Position numbers and translations under genes: made by a program. The notes below the pieces were generated by a model. That model searched no databases, was not told where the DNA came from, and was given only the letters and a program-made list of their open reading frames with translations. A stretch of DNA of 8,656 nucleotides from Candidatus Bathyarchaeota archaeon (lineage in GTDB: Archaea > Thermoproteota > Bathyarchaeia > Bathyarchaeales > WUQV01), in contig WUQV01000024.1 of the NCBI GenBank assembly GCA_009889585.1, forward strand, positions 1 through 8,656, read 5' to 3'. Each line of letters starts with the position of its first letter. Positions within the stretch are counted from its first letter, which is position 1. Positions 5,834 through 8,656 of this stretch are shown here, in pieces.

Positions 5834-6050
5834 ATCGGGGCGTAGTCAACCCGCCTCACGTCCGAGGCTGGCAGACGGCCTCTTCAAGGCTGTGAGAGCG
5901 GAGACCTGGCCGAGTCTCATCAGGCTCTGCGGGCTTAGGCCTAACCAAGCCGAAGGAGGAGGCTAGTGGGATAGAGTCCGAGTTAGAAGAAGGCGGATGA
6001 ACGCCTACTTCGGACTAAAACTCAAGCTCTTCACTTCGGTGGGGGAGTGG
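5834..6050 (+). ncRNA. Candidate structured RNA, six consecutive hairpins
   Basis: The gap between eL34 and cmk (5750-6058) contains no gene but a chain of stems. H1 is GCCTC 5853-5857 with GAGGC 5864-5868. H2 is ACGGCC 5875-5880 with GGCTGT 5888-5893. H3 is GCGGAG plus CCTG (5898-5908, one bulged A) with CAGG plus CTCTGC (5921-5930). H4 is GGCTT plus GG (5932-5939, one bulged A) with CC plus AAGCC (5945-5951). H5 is AGTCCGA 5975-5981 with TCGGACT 6010-6016, containing AGGCG/CGCCT. H6 is CTCTTCAC 6027-6034, loop TTCG, with GTGGGGGAG 6039-6047. H6 carries a C(UUCG)G tetraloop. H2, H3 and H6 contain G-U pairs that would be C-A mismatches in a minus-strand RNA, so plus is favoured. It matches no RNA family I recognise (not tRNA, SRP RNA or RNase P by core motifs). 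Ends are guesses; GC-rich DNA gives some hairpins by chance. Confidence 0.3.
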
Positions 6051-6058
6051 TTGACAGG

Positions 6059-6328
6059 TCAAAGGCTCCTTACGGCTTGCTTCAAGAGCTCCTCAAGGCA
6101 ATCGCTACAAAGCTGGCCGCCGTACATTCGGCCAACGCTTCGTTGAGTTCGCGTTAGTTTCCGAAGCTCGGACGGACGAAGGCGCGGAATCCCGTGGAGC
6201 TCTCGACTGCAACGAGAACAACGCGCTGGATTAGGCTTCCCCTTCTTGTAGCGAACGACGGTCCTTCCGCCTGGCAGCCGAACTTGGGCTCGTTTCGCGC
6301 TTCTCGTTCGTAACGAAGGCCTTGGCAT
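6059..6328 (-). CDS. rpl34e: Large-subunit ribosomal protein eL34
   Basis: An 89-residue, very basic protein matching archaeal/eukaryotic L34e of the large ribosomal subunit. It begins MPRPSLRTRSAKR and then has the family block LPGGRTVVRYKKGKP. It carries a zinc-ribbon pair, CSRC (Cys37, Cys40) and CSDC (Cys74, Cys77), followed by a short C-terminal helix. The ATG lies 3 nt after the stop of the EMC3-like gene, and its ribosome site GGAGGAG is formed by the last codons of that gene, so translation is probably coupled. The gene ends before the 309-base structured gap that separates it from cmk. Confidence 0.94.
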   Translation of the reverse strand: MPRPSLRTRSAKRAQVRLPGGRTVVRYKKGKPNPARCSRCSRELHGIPRLRPSELRKLTRTQRSVGRMYGGQLCSDCLEELLKQAVRSL

Positions 6329-6331
6329 GCC

Positions 6332-6808
6332 TTACTCCTCCCTAAACCGCAGGAACAATCGAGAGGAAAGGGTTCCGAATAACATAGCGCATAAGAAGTA
6401 CCACCAAAGCACGCTCGTCCAACCGAAGCCTGGTACGAAGGCCACTGGGATTAAACCATACACAGGCACTAGGAAGAGCCACCAGATGATCGCTATGTGA
6501 CCGAAGGAGATGAGGAGGAAAAGGAACTGCGGTTTAGCCACCTTCCTTTGGATGTAATTTATCCGACGCTCTTGTCTCCTCAACTTTTGGAGCAACTTTT
6601 CGTCCCTCGTCCGCTGCGCTCGGAAAAGTTGGGCGCGATATTCCGAGAGCTCCTTTTGCATGCGCTTATACTCCTCCCATCCGATCGTTCGATCTATTAA
6701 CAAACGGTTTACCAAGGAGTTGAGCAAGGAAAGGCCTGCGGAGATGGCTAGGATTACAGCCGTCGCCCCTGGAGCCTTTAACGCCAGCTCGATGAACCAC
6801 TCGACCAT
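6332..6808 (-). CDS. EMC3/TMCO1-like (DUF106) membrane insertase homologue
   Basis: A 158-residue integral membrane protein of the DUF106/EMC3 family, the archaeal relatives of Oxa1/YidC/Get1 that insert proteins into the membrane. The layout fits. TM1 is at about 13-36. A charged helical hairpin/coiled coil runs from 44 to 91 (YKRMQKELSEYRAQLFRAQ followed by more basic residues), with the family-type RRINYIQRKVAKPQ at its end. TM2 is at about 95-117 and TM3 at about 130-153. The ATG at 6808 has GGGGTGA about seven bases upstream. It follows secY, separated only by the adk remnant, and precedes eL34 by 3 nt. The SecY and EMC3-like pair in one unit suggests shared control of membrane protein biogenesis. 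The insertase role is by family, not shown here. Confidence 0.88.
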   Translation of the reverse strand: MVEWFIELALKAPGATAVILAISAGLSLLNSLVNRLLIDRTIGWEEYKRMQKELSEYRAQLFRAQRTRDEKLLQKLRRQERRINYIQRKVAKPQFLFLLISFGHIAIIWWLFLVPVYGLIPVAFVPGFGWTSVLWWYFLCAMLFGTLSSRLFLRFREE

Positions 6809-6816
6809 GGCTTACG

Positions 6817-6932
6817 TCACCCCTCATTCCAAAAGCTTAGTATCTCCATGGCCGCCTCACTTTGCTTTACCTCAGGTTCGTCTTTCCGACGCTTAGAATG
6901 CCTGCGACGGCTATGAGCTTAGCTCCAGCCAA
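6817..6932 (-). pseudogene. adkA: Remnant of archaeal adenylate kinase (adkA), interior deleted
   Basis: In most archaea adk lies between secY and the DUF106 gene. Here only about 116 nt remain. From TTG 6932 a 21-codon frame reads MAGAKLIAVAGILSVGKTNL and then stops at 6867. It starts like an archaeal adenylate kinase and keeps a Walker A pattern, GxxxxGKT, where the family has GIPGVGKST. The TTG still has GGTGAG at ribosome-site distance, within the end of secY. In another frame, a second piece reads EPEVKQSEAAMEILSFWNEG and ends at 6817. It resembles the C-terminal helix of the family, and its stop lies 8 nt before the next start. About 480 nt of the middle would be missing, with a frame change at the join. 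Alternatives: an assembly collapse, or chance similarity in two short stretches. The N-terminal piece is convincing; the C-terminal piece is weaker. Confidence 0.6.
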
Positions 6933-6936
6933 GCCC

Positions 6937-8355
6937 TTACTCACCGAGGAACTTACGGATGGCTGGATGCACCTCGGCTACTTGCTCCCTCGTCAAGAGC
7001 TGGTAGTACTGGTAAATGATGCCGACGCTAAGTAAGATCCCTGTCCCCGTGCCGAAGACCCCCAAGAAGTCGGCGATCGCAGCGATTAACCCGATGATAA
7101 TCCCGCCGAGTATCGCTACGACGGGTAAGTAACGCTTGAGCAACGCCTCAACGGGCGCCGTTGAACGCCTGTAGCCCGGTATTTGCATCTTGGAATCGAT
7201 GAGCTGCTTAGCGACCGCCGAAGGCCCCATCCCGCCGACTTCTAACCACGTTATCGAGAATAAGGCGCAAAACGCCACTAAGGCTAAGGCGTAGCCAAGC
7301 GCCCTTAACGGCTCGCTTAAGACTTCCAGCACGTTTAAAGGAGCCGTGACGTAGTAGACTAAGCCTCCGACAGGCCTAGGCTGGTTCCCCTCCCATTTGA
7401 ACTGGCCTATTAGGTCGAGCCACCAATTGTCCCCTGGCGCTGGAGCTCCGTTCCAGCTCCAAAGTAGTTGCGAGAATAAGTATACGTTAGCGAAAAGGGC
7501 GGAGGCGAATATAACGGGGAGGACGGAGACGTAAAGGAGCTTAATCGGGTATCGAGCTCTAAAGCCTTTATATGACGCGTGCGAAATCGGGAGCTCCACG
7601 CGGATCCCCTCGAGGTAAATCACCACGAGGAAGACGGCTACGGTCATGATGAGGCCTAACAAGGAGCCATGAGGCCTGAGGAATAGCTCCCAAACGTTCC
7701 CCCCGGCCATGAGCGTTTGAACGATTGCTACGAAAGCGCCATGAGCCCTCCCAGGTTCGATTGGAAGGGGGTTAAAGCACTCTAACGCGATGGCTTGAGC
7801 TACGCCAGCTAAGATGAAAAGGCTTATCCCGCTTCCAATCCCCCATTTTTGAACGAACTCATCCAAGAGGATGACGATAACCCCAGCCGTTAGAAGTTGA
7901 AGGAAGACCATCATGGCTACGTCAATGTCTAAGCGGCCGTAAACGCCTCCGAAAATGTAAGCTGAAGCTTGAACGCCCGTGAAGATTATCGAAAATGCCT
8001 TGCTAGCGGACGTGAAAAGCGACCTATCCTCAGGGTTTGACATGTCGCATTGAACCATCCCAGATCCCACGAGCAATTGAACGATTAAGCCCGCCGTGAC
8101 GATGGGCCCGATTCCGAGCTCCATCAACGTCCCATGATGGGATGCGAATATGACCCGCATGTACGCTCGCTCCCAATATGCCTCGCGAGCCATGCCCGGC
8201 AGGTAAAGCGGGATCTCGCTCATGATGAAGTATATCGTGAGCGCGAGGAACGTCCAAAAGAGCTTCTCCATAAGGGCCACTCGTCGCTTAGGCATGGCGA
8301 CCTCCGGTAGGAACCTAGCGATCGGCTTGAACGCCCTTAGGAACGCGCCCGCCAT
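6937..8355 (-). CDS. secY: Preprotein translocase channel subunit SecY
   Basis: The 472-residue central subunit of the Sec61/SecY protein-conducting channel in the cytoplasmic membrane. About ten hydrophobic segments are visible (roughly 30-50, 75-95, 117-137, 146-166, 174-192, 233-249, 273-298, 353-371, 408-430 and 435-453). The SecY signature LMELGIGPIVTAGLIVQ is at 77-93. The cytosolic loop near 392-398 has the conserved GYRRS, before PVEALLKRYLP. Length and the long external loop near 300-335 are typical of archaeal SecY. The ATG at 8355 has GGAGGAAAGG upstream. A TATA box about 40 nt upstream gives the gene its own promoter instead of only read-through from the ribosomal operon. The stop is followed by the adk remnant and then the EMC3-like gene. 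Confidence 0.97.
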   Translation of the reverse strand: MAGAFLRAFKPIARFLPEVAMPKRRVALMEKLFWTFLALTIYFIMSEIPLYLPGMAREAYWERAYMRVIFASHHGTLMELGIGPIVTAGLIVQLLVGSGMVQCDMSNPEDRSLFTSASKAFSIIFTGVQASAYIFGGVYGRLDIDVAMMVFLQLLTAGVIVILLDEFVQKWGIGSGISLFILAGVAQAIALECFNPLPIEPGRAHGAFVAIVQTLMAGGNVWELFLRPHGSLLGLIMTVAVFLVVIYLEGIRVELPISHASYKGFRARYPIKLLYVSVLPVIFASALFANVYLFSQLLWSWNGAPAPGDNWWLDLIGQFKWEGNQPRPVGGLVYYVTAPLNVLEVLSEPLRALGYALALVAFCALFSITWLEVGGMGPSAVAKQLIDSKMQIPGYRRSTAPVEALLKRYLPVVAILGGIIIGLIAAIADFLGVFGTGTGILLSVGIIYQYYQLLTREQVAEVHPAIRKFLGE

Positions 8356-8390
8356 ACCTTTCCTCCGCCCTTAAAGCGTTTAAAGAACCC

Positions 8391-8400
8391 CATATATTTT
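8391..8400 (-). promoter_or_regulatory. TATA box of secY
   Basis: The minus strand reads AAAATATATG, centred near 8396. This would start transcription near 8369, leaving a leader of about 14 nt (GGGCGGAGG onward) that is essentially the ribosome site of secY. On the plus strand the same AT-rich block lies about 32 nt before an ATG at 8427. Confidence 0.6.
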
Positions 8401-8656
8401 AACGCTCGTCGTTTTAGCAAGCAACCATGGGTTCATACTTTTCGTATGTTGCGCAGATAGCCTTCCCAAAAGGCATGGATAAGGCCCGAGGGCAGACGGA
8501 GGTTAACGTAAGCGGGAGTGAGGGATTTCGTGAAGGGTGTTGAAAGCTAGTCCTATGAACTGCCCCCTCCCTATCGAAAGGGTCTTCCTGCTTCAACGAC
8601 CATCTGCGGAGTCTCCACAGGCTTGAATTCGGGCCTTCCCAGCCCTACTACGTCCG
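8401..8656. other. Region upstream of secY, no supported gene
   Basis: In many archaea rpl15 (uL15) directly precedes secY; here it cannot be recognised within 300 bases. At the right edge a minus-strand frame is open from 8654 to a TAG at 8573-8571, reading VVGLGRPEFKPVETPQMVVE and a little more. This could be the tail of an upstream gene, but the part visible does not match uL15 well. On the plus strand a 38-codon frame (ATG 8427 to stop 8543) has no known family. A small hairpin, CATAC-TTTTC-GTATG, is at 8434-8448. Confidence 0.3.

Noticed and set aside
5975..6020. H/ACA guide RNA from hairpin H5
   Set aside because: The distance from pocket to a 3' ACA is wrong and no ACA is present; one guide strand would be only about three bases.
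6497..6896. Plus-strand frames over the EMC3-like gene and the adk remnant
   Set aside because: Antisense to a recognisable membrane protein gene; no start signals of their own.

Overview
The window reads as part of an archaeal genome, most likely a thermophilic member of the TACK/Crenarchaeota side. The evidence is a block of archaeal/eukaryotic-type genes (SecY, an EMC3/DUF106 protein, eL34, CMP kinase, eL14, Cbf5), TATA boxes about 27 nt upstream of starts with little or no leader, strong GGAGG-type ribosome sites inside the operon, and a probable bulge-helix-bulge (BHB) intron in cbf5. I cannot name a genus.

Layout. Positions 1-551 (minus) hold the N-terminal part of an FAD-dependent dehydrogenase that runs off the left edge. 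It diverges from a HAD-type phosphatase gene (615-1271, plus) across an AT-rich element that could serve both. A 418-base gap with several inverted repeats follows. Next is an unrecognised 465-residue membrane-anchored protein (1690-3087, minus) with its own TATA box, then a gap of about 600 bases with strong hairpins.

From 8355 down to 3706 everything is on the minus strand and corresponds to the distal part of the archaeal ribosomal-protein/translocation cluster: secY, (adk remnant), EMC3-like insertase, eL34, [structured gap], cmk, eL14, cbf5. The genes serve protein insertion into the membrane, the large ribosomal subunit, nucleotide supply and rRNA pseudouridylation. secY and cmk each have a credible TATA box of their own, so the block is probably several transcription units.

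Three points stand out. (1) cbf5 appears broken, but removing exactly 19 nt restores the catalytic motif GGTLDPRVTG with no gap relative to known Cbf5. These 19 nt fold as a textbook BHB (two 3-nt bulges, 4-bp central helix), so I call a micro-intron that splits the catalytic Asp codon. (2) The usual adenylate kinase gene between secY and the EMC3-like gene is reduced to about 116 nt: a recognisable P-loop start and a kinase-like tail in another frame. (3) The gap between eL34 and cmk holds six consecutive hairpins whose wobble pairs favour a plus-strand RNA. Other gaps also contain strong inverted repeats, one with two mutually exclusive stems.
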